Position numbers and translations under genes: made by a program
Part shown: positions 1 to 9,965 of the stretch, one piece after another
How the letters are laid out: every line of letters starts with the position of its first letter
Position numbering within the stretch: the first letter of the stretch is position 1
Assembly: GCA_964036045.1 (NCBI GenBank)
Contig: OZ038382.1
Coordinates: forward strand, 131,998,556-132,062,555
DNA: 64,000 nucleotides
Reading direction: 5' to 3'
DNA from: Eutreptiella sp. 'Long Island Sound 2002'
Taxonomy: Eukaryota; Euglenozoa; Euglenophyceae; Eutreptiales; Eutreptiaceae
Notes under the pieces: model-generated
Told to the model about the DNA's origin: nothing
The model's database searches: none
Seen by the model: only the letters and a program-made list of their open reading frames with translations

Positions 1-462
1 GTAGTGACCAAAGCCGTTGCCCGATCAACCGGGCGCAAAAGAAGCCAACGTTGGCTGCAGTGCCAACCACGCACGAGCACAAGGTCACCATCGATCAACA
101 ACGGCTTTACAGGAGTATACCAGCTTTACCCCCGCAATGCCACCCCAACAACCAACCTCTGTGGGCGCCTTAAGCGAAGTGCACGCACAGTGCAGCTAAT
201 TGGGCGTTTGGCCGTTGTAGAAGCCCGTACTTTGTGGTACTTTGGGCATCTTTGTTGTTTGGTGGTAGGTTTTGATGCATTGGGGAACTGTAATCTTTGG
301 ATGTTCACCCTCTTTCGCCCATTTCTACTTTTTTCTACACATTTTTTGCCATTTCCACCACATCTACTCTTTTTCTGAGTTGATTGATATGGTGATACAT
401 TTTGACGGTGCCTGCTACAAGACATCATACTTCCCTCCTCATTTCCCAGGCCCATTTTGTGC

Positions 463-537
463 ATGGATCTTAGTATTGGGGATAAGGTGTTCTACACCCG
501 CTCCAATGCGACCTCCTACCATGGTGGTTGGGACGGT
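463..537 (+). other. Short open frame with MDL...VFYTRS start
   Basis: An ATG at 463 opens 25 codons (start MDLSIGDKVFYTRS) before a TGA at 538. The start resembles the minus-strand frame beginning at 49,586 (start MELDSTTIFPPG, then VFFIRS). Both have M-acidic-L followed by a G-x-x-VF-aromatic/x-RS pattern. This could be the broken 5' end of a related gene or a chance match. No function can be assigned. Confidence 0.2.
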
Positions 538-1931
538 TGAAAACGGACACCTCCACCTGGAATGCTGCCAAGATGGGTTGAGACTGGTGAATCTGCACTG
601 CAAGATGGAGTCCATCTCCTTTGCCATCTGAAGTTCAGACTCACCACCTGACTGCCCTCAATCTCCGGTGCCCAACACGCGGTCAAGTTTCCGCCCAAAG
701 GCCCTGGTCCTTCTCCATGCCACAAGAAGCGGGAAGGTCCCCATCCAGGTCCCCTCCAATCCAGTTTGGGTCCCCTAATTCTAAGGGTGTTTCCAAGGGG
801 CGTGCCTAGGGGCTCTTTGGGGGGAACATAGTCGGAAAGTAGCGCGCAGTGCGCGCGTAGTGCAAGAGTTCCCCACATCATTAGCCCCACATGTGCCACG
901 TCCCGAATGTACTCTTTGAAGTTCGCAACGTGCTCCAGAGTCCCGGGGTTGCATCGCCAACCGGAGCCCAGGGCCGGGCACAGTGTCGTCACCTCAACAT
1001 TGTCGAGCACTTGTTGGCGACCGGGCCTCAAATGCCGCGGCACACACAACAGCGACACACCACGTGCACCCTAGTGCCCCCACTTGCCGAAGAGCAGGAA
1101 GGCCTACGCGCACGAGTACCCACAAGACCAGGCCAAGAAACATTCTACATGGCTCCGCCGCACAAGTCCGCTCTCTCCGAGTACGTCCACCACCCCGACG
1201 CCTAGCATGTCCCGTTAGCACAATACTTGGAATTGATGTCATCAAAGACTGAAGTGGTGCACTCGAGGCATCTAGGCGAATGTGTACGGCACGACTGCGA
1301 GCAACATAAAAAGAACATGAACAAGAGGGAGAGTCCCAACGAACCATGGCGTCCCACAGGCAAAAGAGATGCAAGCCAAGAAATAGCTGAGGACAAGTCC
1401 GTCATCACAATCCACGATTCCCCGCTCCAAAATTTGCACAAACCAGGACGCGATCCCTTCTCCCGCTCACAGTGAGACCCGATCCCTAGTCGCCACCCAC
1501 CCTGCCCATCTGTCGCCATGATCCGCCCCCGCCAGCTCGTTGTGCAGCGTACTATCAAGGGCCAAAATGCCATGACCCATAGCCACGATGAAGCCACAGC
1601 TGCGGCGGCACGGAGGAAAAACTACGTACCCAACGCGGTTGACAATACCGAGTTTCACCGCCCCGAAGGCCACAAAGCCGAGTACGTCAGCGACTACCTT
1701 CGAGGCATGGGCCACGAATGGCGACCCAGCTTGTAGCAATGTCACCGGTATCGATGAGAAAAAGAACATCCACACAGGCCCCAATACCATGAACTGAACC
1801 TCCACGCGGTACTCATGGACGCCCAACGCACCCAAGATACGATGATGACGACAACCACTGAAGAGAGGAGTCTGCTCCCTGCTGCAATCACCAGTGACGA
1901 GGGTGCGACATGGACAAATATAAGCGACCAT

Positions 1932-1962
1932 ACTTTTCAGCCGGCCTAGCCGGCTGAAAAGT
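1932..1962. repeat. Perfect 14-bp inverted repeat, 3-nt loop
   Basis: The left arm ACTTTTCAGCCGGC (1,932-1,945) and the right arm GCCGGCTGAAAAGT (1,949-1,962) are exact reverse complements around the loop CTA. The structure stands alone in otherwise unstructured DNA. No T-run follows it, so a simple terminator is not indicated. Confidence 0.9.
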
Positions 1963-4900
1963 TACCATTCTCCCATCCCACATCTGTACTGCAAGCAGCA
2001 AGGCTAGAGACCGTTAGGTGACGATGGGAACTACCACAAATGTGTTAACATTGCCACAATGGAATACCGCAGTCGCCTTGTTACACCACATACCTTTCTA
2101 CCCTACTAAGGCATCCAAGGCTATCCCGCCTTGGAGGGGACCCTCCACTTTGAAAGCCAAGAACGAGCTGTTCTACCTTTTGGAGGATTCTAATAATGTG
2201 TGCCCCATTGTGCACGTCTATGATGTGTGTTGTTCAACCGTACATTTCTGCAGGTACCCTTTATTACACCTCCTTTTCACAACGTGTTCAGCAATTTCCT
2301 ATTGGTTTTGATGAGGCATATCTTGACATGCGCAACCACCACATTGTATAGTGGCTTTCCTTTGCCACGGCACTCGCTAGTCCCTAAGCCCCTCGATTTC
2401 GCAGGAGCAGAGAATCATGGGGTTGCCGTTCGCATTACTCTCACTCAACCAGTCACGAATGTGCCGCACAGCAAGACAACATGAGCATAAGAAGTACATC
2501 GTCATGTGCATAGCAATGCTCTTGCGGGACGTGTCTCCGCGGGGAACAATGCATACGTTCCAACTAACGGGAGCTGCTTTGTGTGAAGCCTGATTACACA
2601 TGGTTTTCATGCCCAAGCTCTCGCGCCCACTGTCACCTTTCCAGCTTGCAAGCACGTGCCGCATGCATGTAGGACAATACACGCACCACTTGGGCATTCC
2701 TTCGTGCCACACTATAGGATACCTCTCACGAACCCCCGCATCTGCGATTGCCACCTCCCCATGTCTACCTTGTCCCACCAACAAATACCCACACAACAAT
2801 AGCACACCCTAGATCCCTAAACACGGGACAACTTTTGCAACCCAGAATTAGGGTCTCAGCCATCCAACACAGTCACCATGACATAATTGCAAGTTCCCAC
2901 ACCCATATCAAGAGATATCACACAAGAGATTAGTTCGGAGGCAGCATGCGCCTTGTGTCGTGCCGCTTCCGTGAAATGCCCCACCCGGACCCGTCATGTT
3001 ACGGTGTTACGAAAGGCATCCCCATGTCACGATGCAATGCCAGGAATGCGGATAATTGCGCCGCACGTGGGTCAAGTTTTTATCATGCCACCCTTCGCCC
3101 GCCTAGTCAGGCACATAAGACCCCTGGGAACAACACCCCCCGCCGTACAGCCCCTCAGATTTGACACACAAAGGACCACACAGCCCTAGAAAGCAGCCAA
3201 CTGCTGCCCACCCAGTGAATATACCCGTAGATATCGGACCCCGCAACTCAAATGTCATGATTGCCCGTTTTGTGTTCGGGACCGCCTGTGACAACCACTG
3301 CGGATGCATATATAGTTGCCTCGTTACATGCAACGCCAGGTCCCCTCGAACCTCGAGTGCCGGCGAGCCTCAACCCCACAGCACATCATACAAGTCATCT
3401 TCCAATGAGACATGCCTTGCTTCAGGATAAACGACAGCAAGCAACTATTATGAGGGGTTCGACGACAATCAGTCCATAGCGATGCAAAGCCGCAGGTGGC
3501 CATTTTTCCCCTCAAATAATGGCCACTCCATAGTCACCATGGTTGGCGACATGAGGATGGTCAAGGCGTCCCCCCCTCTGCACAAATGCGGGGGCCCAAT
3601 GCCACGTTGCGACACGGGCACGACGACCTCACCATTAGCAAATGCATGCTCCACAAGGATGCCACAATGGACATGCACATCAAAGGATGGGGCGGGGTCC
3701 CTAACTCGTAAAACTACCAAACCGGTGGGCCGCTGGCGGGGTAGATGAGTAGGTTGGGAATGGGAGGTTTGGAATGAGGCGCCACGTGGTGAGTTCTTCT
3801 AGAATCCGGTAGTACCAAACTGCAACCATTTCTGCACCGATGTTCAATCTGCGGGACATAAGCAATGTTTTTTGCGTTATTGAGTTCACTTTGTGCGCCC
3901 TACCCCCCGCCGCACCCAGGTCCCCTCCCCGCAAAAAGCATCGTGAGATCATCGCTAGGGCTAGCCTGTTGTGCGCTTGAACGCCCCCCTTGGGCCGGCC
4001 GCAGGTTGAGGCCCCGTGCTGCACCAACTGATTCTGCTTGGCCGGGGGTGGGGTGGTTGTGCCCCCCTTCCCCCCACCTGAACGCCTCCCCCTCGCGCGG
4101 GGCCCTCCTGCTGGGCAGTCGGGGGCGGGGTGTGCACGCGCCCACCCTGCCTGGCCGCAAGCCGAGGCCCTGCAGCGCACCCTTTATCTATGCGGTCGCC
4201 TTGTGTACTTTTGCTGGGACGAACGAGTGCCCCTACACGAGCCTGGCGACGTGGAAAGGGGAAGTTGTGGTCTTCCCCCACCATCGCCGCTGGGGGGGGG
4301 GGGGGGCGGGAACGTCCCCGTTGGACACTCCGGAGTCAGCAGGGAGAAGTTATGATCCTCCCCAGCCGTCATCTTGGGGGGAGGGGTCGGGGCTCCCCAA
4401 CCCTGTCCCCCCCCCCCCCGAGCTCTCTGCCTTGCCCCACCCTATGGTAAGCTTAGGGGTAGGGAGGCGAGGTGGGCCTGAGGGCCTCTCAGTCAAAAGG
4501 CCCCTGTGCCCTGGCAGCGCTTCGGCATTGAGCGCTGCATGCGCACGGTAGCTGGTCGGGCCTGCCGTGAGCGCACCTGCAGTGCCTTCCAGCAGTGGCG
4601 GCACTGGTGGCCGCACATGGGCGCCAAGGACCGTGCATTGGGCAATGGGGGGGAGGGGTAAAACCCCACCCGTCCCCACGACCAATAGGTGCCGTCCCCG
4701 GGGGGGGCGCATAGGGCAGGCGGCCCGCGGGAGGGTCAGCGCATAAATCAACATGGAAGGGGGGGGGTGGGCAGTGTAGTGCAGCCCCCCCTTCCGGAAA
4801 TCTTGCAGCAGTAGCTCTAGCACTGTTGCTTGCAGCTCTTGGATGCACCTGCGGGTGCATCCCTCCTCCTCCCGCAAGACCCCAAACTGCGGGGGAGGGG

Positions 4901-4964
4901 GTTCGCTGGCCGATGCCCCACCCCCTCCCAAAAAAACCGCAGCTGCAGGTGCACGTACAGCACT

Positions 4965-5264
4965 TCGGGCACTGGAGGACATATCCCGCCAGCCACAAGT
5001 GCCCCGAGAGCGCCGCCAGCGGCGCCACTTGCAGCCCGGTGGCTGCCACAGAATGTGCGAACGGCACTATGGGTGCTGGGTGGCGCACGCTCTCTAGCCC
5101 CAAGTGCCCTCAGAGCGCCGCCATCGGTGCCACTTGCAGCTTGGTGGTTGCCAAATAGTGTAGGTACAGCACGTTGGGCACTGGGGGATGTAGCCCCGCC
5201 AGCCCTAGGTGCCCCGAGAGGGCCACTAGAGGCGCCACCTGCAGCCTGGTGGCTGCCAGACAAT
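4965..5264. repeat. Satellite Sat1, left block (~104-bp period)
   Basis: About three degenerate tandem units. The core recurring about every 104-105 bp reads roughly AGTGCCCTGAGAGCGCCGCC, with copies near 4,999, 5,105 and 5,209. It is followed in each unit by a GGTGGCTGCCA box. The block breaks off after the GGTGGCTGCCA box near 5,264. Confidence 0.85.
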
Positions 5265-5276
5265 GGCTAAATGTTT

Positions 5277-5301
5277 GCACTGCGTGCGCACTGCGTGCAT
5301 G
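5277..5301. repeat. 25-bp direct repeat, left copy, flanking insert
   Basis: This copy is identical to 5,899-5,923. The 25 bp is itself two tandem copies of an 11-bp GCACTGCGTGC-type unit. The two copies bracket the segment that interrupts Sat1, so they may be a target-site duplication or recombination ends. Confidence 0.85.
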
Positions 5302-5898
5302 TTGCGCACACAGAGGCTAGGATACTCACCGAAGAATACCTGTCACCTGTTTACTAGAGGGAAGATTGAAAGGTGTCAATACCATAGGGTTGGGTAGGTG
5401 TCCATTGATACTTCTGGTTGTAGTTATAACTAACAGCATCGTCGAAGAAGAACTGTCCGGTCTTGGTGTCCACTCGCCACCATCGAGTATCGGCGATCCA
5501 GAGCCTTCGAGCGACGATGACCACGTTGACTTCTCTGCAGTTGTGGACGTGGCCATACCGATCGATGATCTTGAGCATCTCGGTTCGAGAATCACCTTGA
5601 AGTCGACCAAGGTTTTGGTGCACGTACTATCTGTCGGGAAGAGTACTCTGCAGGGCGAATTGAACCGCCTCTACGGATACGAGGCTCGCTGCAGTGTCGG
5701 CAATGACGACGTCGAGATCCGGGCCGTGTTGACTGTGTACACTTTGTCAATGGGCCTCTTCTAGGGGGAAATGGTTGACAATTCAAATATGCCACATCCT
5801 AAATGCTTGGGAAGCCAAAAAAACCCTGGTACGGAACGAAAAACTTGTGAAAAGGGGCCAAAACTAGGGTTCGAGTATTTGCCAACATCCAAAACTTC
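5302..5898. mobile_element. ~0.62-kb insert interrupting Sat1
   Basis: Sat1 stops near 5,264 after its GGTGGCTGCCA box and resumes near 5,931 with the next segment of the same unit (AATGTGCGAACGGC, also present in the left block near 5,050). The intervening DNA is unrelated to Sat1, is bounded by 25-bp direct repeats and carries a coding-like minus frame. It looks like an inserted fragment such as a transposon remnant, retrogene or gene piece. No terminal inverted repeats or poly(A) tail were seen. Confidence 0.55.
5354..5746 (-). pseudogene. Unrecognised coding-like frame in the Sat1 insert
   Basis: Read on the minus strand, this frame is open from just after a TGA at 5,747-5,749 down to consecutive TAG (5,354-5,356) and TAA (5,351-5,353). 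One internal TAG lies at 5,627-5,629. The composition is protein-like, with segments such as DLDVVIADTAASLVSVEAV, RLWIADTRWWRVDTKTGQF and YNYNQKYQW. I recognise no family. Reading TAG as sense gives about 131 codons. Read with the standard code, only the 3' 89 codons are open and they lack an ATG start. It may be an exon piece, a transposon gene fragment or a pseudogene. Confidence 0.4.
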
Positions 5899-5923
5899 GC
5901 ACTGCGTGCGCACTGCGTGCATG
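5899..5923. repeat. 25-bp direct repeat, right copy, flanking insert
   Basis: Exact second copy of 5,277-5,301, directly before Sat1 resumes. Confidence 0.85.
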
Positions 5924-5930
5924 GCATTCC

Positions 5931-6845
5931 CAATGTGCGAACGGCACTATGGGTGCTGGGTGGCGCACCCTCTCCAGCCCCAAGTGCCCTGAGAGCGCCG
6001 CCATCGGTGCCACTTGCACCTCGGTGGTTGCCAAACAGTGTAGGTACAGCACGTTGGGCGCCGGGGGATGTATCCCCGCTAGCCCCGGGTGCCCTCAGAG
6101 GGCCACCAGAGGCGCCACCTGCAGCTCGCAGGCTACTAGGAACTACACGAATGGCGCTCTGGGCCCTAGGGAGGCATCCCCACCAGTCCTAGGTGCCCTC
6201 ACCGCGCCGCCATCGGCGCCGCTTGCAGCGCGGTGGCTGACAAAGAGCGGAGGCCCAACAGTCCGGGCGTTGGAAGAAGTATCCCCGACAGCCCCAAGTG
6301 CCCCGAGAGCGCCACCAGCATCGCTACTTGCAGCCCGTTGGCTGCTAAAAACTGCACACATGGCACTCTTGGCGTTGGGGGATGCCTCCCCACCAGCCCC
6401 AAGTGCCCTGAGAGCGCCGCATCCGTGCTGCTTGCACAGCGGTGGCTGCCAAAGAGTGCAAATACATCACTCCGGGGGCGAGGGGGTGTCTCCTCGCCAG
6501 CCCATGGTACCCCAAGAGACCGCCATTGGCGCCCCTTGTAGCGTGGTAGCTGCCAAAGAGTGCAGGTACAACACCCTGGGCGCTGGGGGATGTATCCCCG
6601 CCAGCCGCAAGCGCCCACAGAGCGCCACAAGCAGCGCCGCCTGCAGCAAGGTGACTGCCAAGAACTCCACCAATGGCGCTCTGGGCGCCGGAGGATGCAG
6701 TCCCACTAGCCCAAGGTGCCCTCATAGCGCCACCATCGGCGCCACTGGAAGCGCAGAGGCCACCAAGGGGTGCAGGCACGGCAGTTTGGGCGCACGGGGA
6801 TGTCTCCCCGCCAGCCCTAGGAGTGCTAGGTGCGCCACTGACAGA
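5931..6845. repeat. Satellite Sat1, right block (~104-bp period)
   Basis: About nine degenerate tandem units. Cores lie near 5,984, 6,088, 6,191, 6,297, 6,402, 6,511, 6,608 and 6,716, so the period is about 104 bp. The first unit is nearly identical to 5,050-5,150 in the left block. Long plus-strand open frames across it (for example 5,949-7,016) result from a GC-rich, stop-poor repeat and are not called. Confidence 0.85.
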
Positions 6846-7012
6846 GGGGCTAAAACCCCCGGAGTGCCCATGGACGTCATGCCCCTCCATGGCGCCCACT
6901 TGGGCTATGGCGGTATAGACAGCCTCCGGGTGGGGGGGGGCAAGTCGGCCCCCGGGCACCCCAAGGGCATGTGCACCGCGTGTCCCACAATGTTTGCGTC
7001 ATATGCAGCCCG

Positions 7013-7656
7013 CTAGCTGCCCCACAGAGCAGCTGCGCCCAGGCCCGTGGCCTTCTCTGCTGCCGCATCGTCGACGTCCATGAGGTCGTCCCATGACCCG
7101 GGCACAGCTTGTGGGGCCAAGGTGCTCGGGGATGCATCCTCTCGAGCCCGCGAGGCCCCAAAAACCCCATGACAGCTACCCGAGAAACTGGCAGGCAGTG
7201 CGGCCGCCGACGCGGAGAGTGCACCCGCTACCTTGGCGGTGTTGCGGTGCAGGGCCGCCGCTGCGCGACGATGGCGGCGGCTTGTGGTTGTCGGCACCAT
7301 GGTTGCTGCCGGGACGGCTGTCACCGAAGGGGGCAGGGAGGGCCATCTAGCGTCCACCTCCTTCCGCAAGGCACCCTGACATACTTGACCGGCTGCGTGC
7401 GGTGGCGGCGGCGCGTGCGCCGCCGCATCATTGGCGCCCCGATAGGGGGGCAGGCTCGCCCCCGGTACCCCAAGATGCCCCGGGGGTCCATCCCCGGGCA
7501 AGCGAGGTACACGTGCTCGTCGACGCCCTGCTCGGCATCGTAAGCGGCGAGCGTCCGGCCCGGCATGAGCGAGAAGGGTTTCCCCACCTTCAAGAGCCAA
7601 CCCCCCCTCCCAGTCAGTGATGTAACGAAACGGTGCAAAGGGAGCTCCCCCTTCAT
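7013..7656 (-). pseudogene. Unrecognised GC-rich coding-like region, two frames
   Basis: An ATG at 7,654-7,656 opens a 111-codon minus frame to a TGA at 7,321-7,323. It has protein-like stretches such as LLKVGKPFSLMPGRTLAAYD and QGVDEHVYLACPGMDPRG, then an arginine-rich patch (MMRRRTRRRHR). The next frame carries on in a coherent way from about 7,340 to 7,013, with an acidic end (SWDDLMDVDDAAAEKATG). That suggests either a frameshift in a decayed gene or a short intron. No domain is recognised. High GC makes spurious frames likely, so confidence is modest. Confidence 0.3.
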
Positions 7657-7734
7657 CCCCCCCCCCCCGCGGCAGAGATATGGTGATTACGGCTTGGCTA
7701 AGACAACGTCACCACATGCAGGCGCACAATAACA

Positions 7735-8735
7735 GGCCTAAAAAACACATAAAGAGGGGCTAAAACATGCTTTACATAGGATGTTTGATCATTTTGAATG
7801 GTCAAAGTATCAAAAAAACCAGTTTCGGAAAGTTCCATTTTTGAGCTGCCCAGGCTAGAAAACTGCATAAGCAGGTTATGCCTTAGACCCCTTGGGAGCC
7901 CCCCCCCCCCCGACACACACACACCCAAATGGGGTGAAAAACACACATGGTCTAAAAGATGCTTTACAAAGCATATTTAATCATTTTCAGTGGTCACAAT
8001 ATCAAAAATATGTTTTGTAATTTTTTTCAAATTTTGACCTAGGAGTTTAGCGGGTGGACTACTTAAGGAGTTCCTGCACACACCAAATGCCATTGAACCA
8101 CCTACAAACAGCAATTTTGAAGCTTTTTTTTTGGGGGGGGGGGGGCATGGCTCGGGCGAGATGGGCCCAGTGGCCACTACGTGGGTCCCCATGGGTGCTC
8201 ACGTACCCGTATTGTCACCAAATGATCACCCAAACCCATGCTACGGGCAGTGGAAGGGTTTCAGAAAAATTCGAAATGTGAAAAACTTTCAAGTGTCACT
8301 TAACAGCCTACACAACAGCAATTCTATTGCCTTCGGCATGTCCACCTCGTAGAGAATCTACCCCAAGCAACACACACCCAAAATAGGGTAAAACCTACAT
8401 GAATATGGGCTAAAATATGCTTCGAATATCTTGGACGGTCATTTTAGATGATCACAATATCCGAAAAAAATAAGTTTCGAAAAATTCCACTTTTGAGCTG
8501 TACGGGCCGAAGAACTGCATAAGCAGGTTGTGTACCAATCCTCTTTGCCCCCCCCCCCCCCCAAACCCAATACCCAAGTAACGTGAAAAACACATAAATA
8601 CGGCCAAAACAGGCTCTACATACCTTGGATGGTCGTATTGTGTGGTCACAATATCATAAAAACAAGTTTCGAAAAATTCCATTTTTGAGCTACCCAAGGT
8701 GAAAAACTGCACAAGCAGGTTGTGTACCGGCCCAT
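7735..8735. repeat. Degenerate repeat family, ~195-205-bp unit
   Basis: Four related copies lie near 7,735-7,915, 7,925-8,050, 8,375-8,545 and 8,580-8,735. Shared pieces are ACACATAAA..GG.CTAAAAC, a GGTCACAATATC-type box, and AACTGCATAAGCAGGTT followed by a C-run. The copies are strongly diverged, with different C-tract lengths (8-14 C) at the same place in the unit. No coding is apparent. Confidence 0.75.
8146..8325. repeat. Direct duplication, copy 1 (pairs with 9,398-9,572)
   Basis: About 180 bp, with shared pieces GGCCACTAC, TGGGTCCC, ATGGGTGCTCA, TATTGTCACC and AACAGCCTA in the same order as in 9,398-9,572. The copies are diverged but clearly colinear. Confidence 0.75.
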
Positions 8736-9059
8736 TCACTCATGTAAGCCATTATTGTTGGAAGCAGTCATTTCGCGTCTTTGGAAGGGTTGCGACCGGC
8801 CCTAAGCAAGGCTAGGGCGTGCAAAAAACGTGCTTCTGTATCCTAGTAGGTATATAATTAATGTCAGAACATCCCCACTCACACCCCTCAAAGGAGGTAC
8901 CACGGGGTCACCGAGGTCGCCAAAACTGCCAACATAGCAAAAATGGCCGAAAAGTGTCATAAAATGCATGAGCGCTCGTCCCACTCCGCCCCATACAAAC
9001 CCCATGGAGTCGGGACCCGGAAACACTTTTTCGGCTCCAAATCAAAAAAAACCAAAAGA

Positions 9060-9375
9060 TTGATGATTTTTGACCCCAAAAAGGGGGGGGTCATTTTTTG
9101 ACCCCCCCCCCCCCCCCACCCACCTCCCTCAAAACCTCAAAAAAGTGGGTTTCAAGTGGGGGGAGTTTGGGGGGGGGGGGGTCTGGACCAAAAACTCATT
9201 GGGGGATGCGTTTGTTGGACAAAATAATGATTTTACAAGCAGTTAAACTAACAACTCAACCCATTGGGGGGGGGGGGTACGCGAATAGGCCCAAAAAGGC
9301 CAAAAATGGGGGGGTATATGGCATTTTCCCCTATGTAAGGCCACCTGGCGTTAGTCTAACAACCTCCCCGAGGTG
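9060..9375. repeat. Diverged duplication, copy 1 (pairs with 9,730-9,965)
   Basis: Shared blocks in the same order as the second copy are TTTTGACC plus a C-run, TCATTGGGGGAT, AATGATGATTT-like, TACGCGAA and CTAACAACCTC...GAGGTGATTT. The copy carries very long C and G tracts (14 or more Cs near 9,103-9,117, G-runs near 9,170 and 9,267). Confidence 0.7.
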
Positions 9376-9397
9376 ATTTTGGGGCTTTTGCAGGGCC

Positions 9398-9572
9398 CAT
9401 GGCACAGGCTACATAGGCCTAGCGGCCACTACATGGGTCCCTATGGGTGCTCAAAGACCCTTATTGTCACCGAATGACCACCCAAACCAATCCTAGGGGC
9501 AACGGAATGGTTTCATGAAAGATCGAATTTCAAAAAACTTTCACGTGCCACTAAACAGCCTATCCAGTGTGA
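9398..9572. repeat. Direct duplication, copy 2 (pairs with 8,146-8,325)
   Basis: Colinear with 8,146-8,325. The offset is about 1.25 kb, whereas the neighbouring duplicated block (9,060 versus 9,730) is offset by only about 0.65 kb. A deletion or insertion therefore followed the duplication. Confidence 0.75.
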
Positions 9573-9729
9573 AAACGGGAGAGTCCTCACTGCCAAGGGG
9601 CCATATGGGGAGGGGGGGCCGATTGGGGGTACCTAGAGTTGGGACCCGGGACCCCAGGGGGTCCACATACAAGAAAAAAATTCTTCAGGATCCAGGTCCA
9701 AATACAAACACAACGGCCACATTACGCAA

Positions 9730-9965
9730 AGAAGTTTTGACCCCCCCCCCAAAAAAAAGGGGTCCCCAGGTGCGGGGGGTATGGGGGTCAAAATCCAAAA
9801 AATCATTGGGGGATCATTTTTGGTCCTAAAATGATGATTTACAAGGGGTCAGACGTCATAAACCATACATTGGGGTATGCTACGCGAACGACCCCAAAAA
9901 AGGGGGGTATACGACGCTCACGCCTGCGCTTGATCTAACAACCTCTGCTCGAGGTGATTTGTGCA
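9730..9965. repeat. Diverged duplication, copy 2 (pairs with 9,060-9,375)
   Basis: Second copy of the C/G-tract block ending in CTAACAACCTC...GAGGTGATTT. The homopolymer tracts differ in length from copy 1. Confidence 0.7.

Larger units (their letters stand above)
1..4960. other. Single-copy-looking DNA, no recognised gene
   Basis: I see no recognisable gene, RNA or mobile element here apart from the short sites listed separately. Short open frames occur on both strands but none has a family motif. From about 3,870 to 4,960 the DNA becomes GC-rich with many C and G runs, and long frames are open on both strands at once. That is what GC-rich non-coding DNA does, so they are not called as genes. 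Confidence 0.5.

Noticed and set aside
3865-5270. Long open frames (up to 228 codons) on both strands
   Set aside because: They lie in GC- and C-run-rich DNA and are open simultaneously on opposite strands. They have no motifs and partly overlap Sat1.
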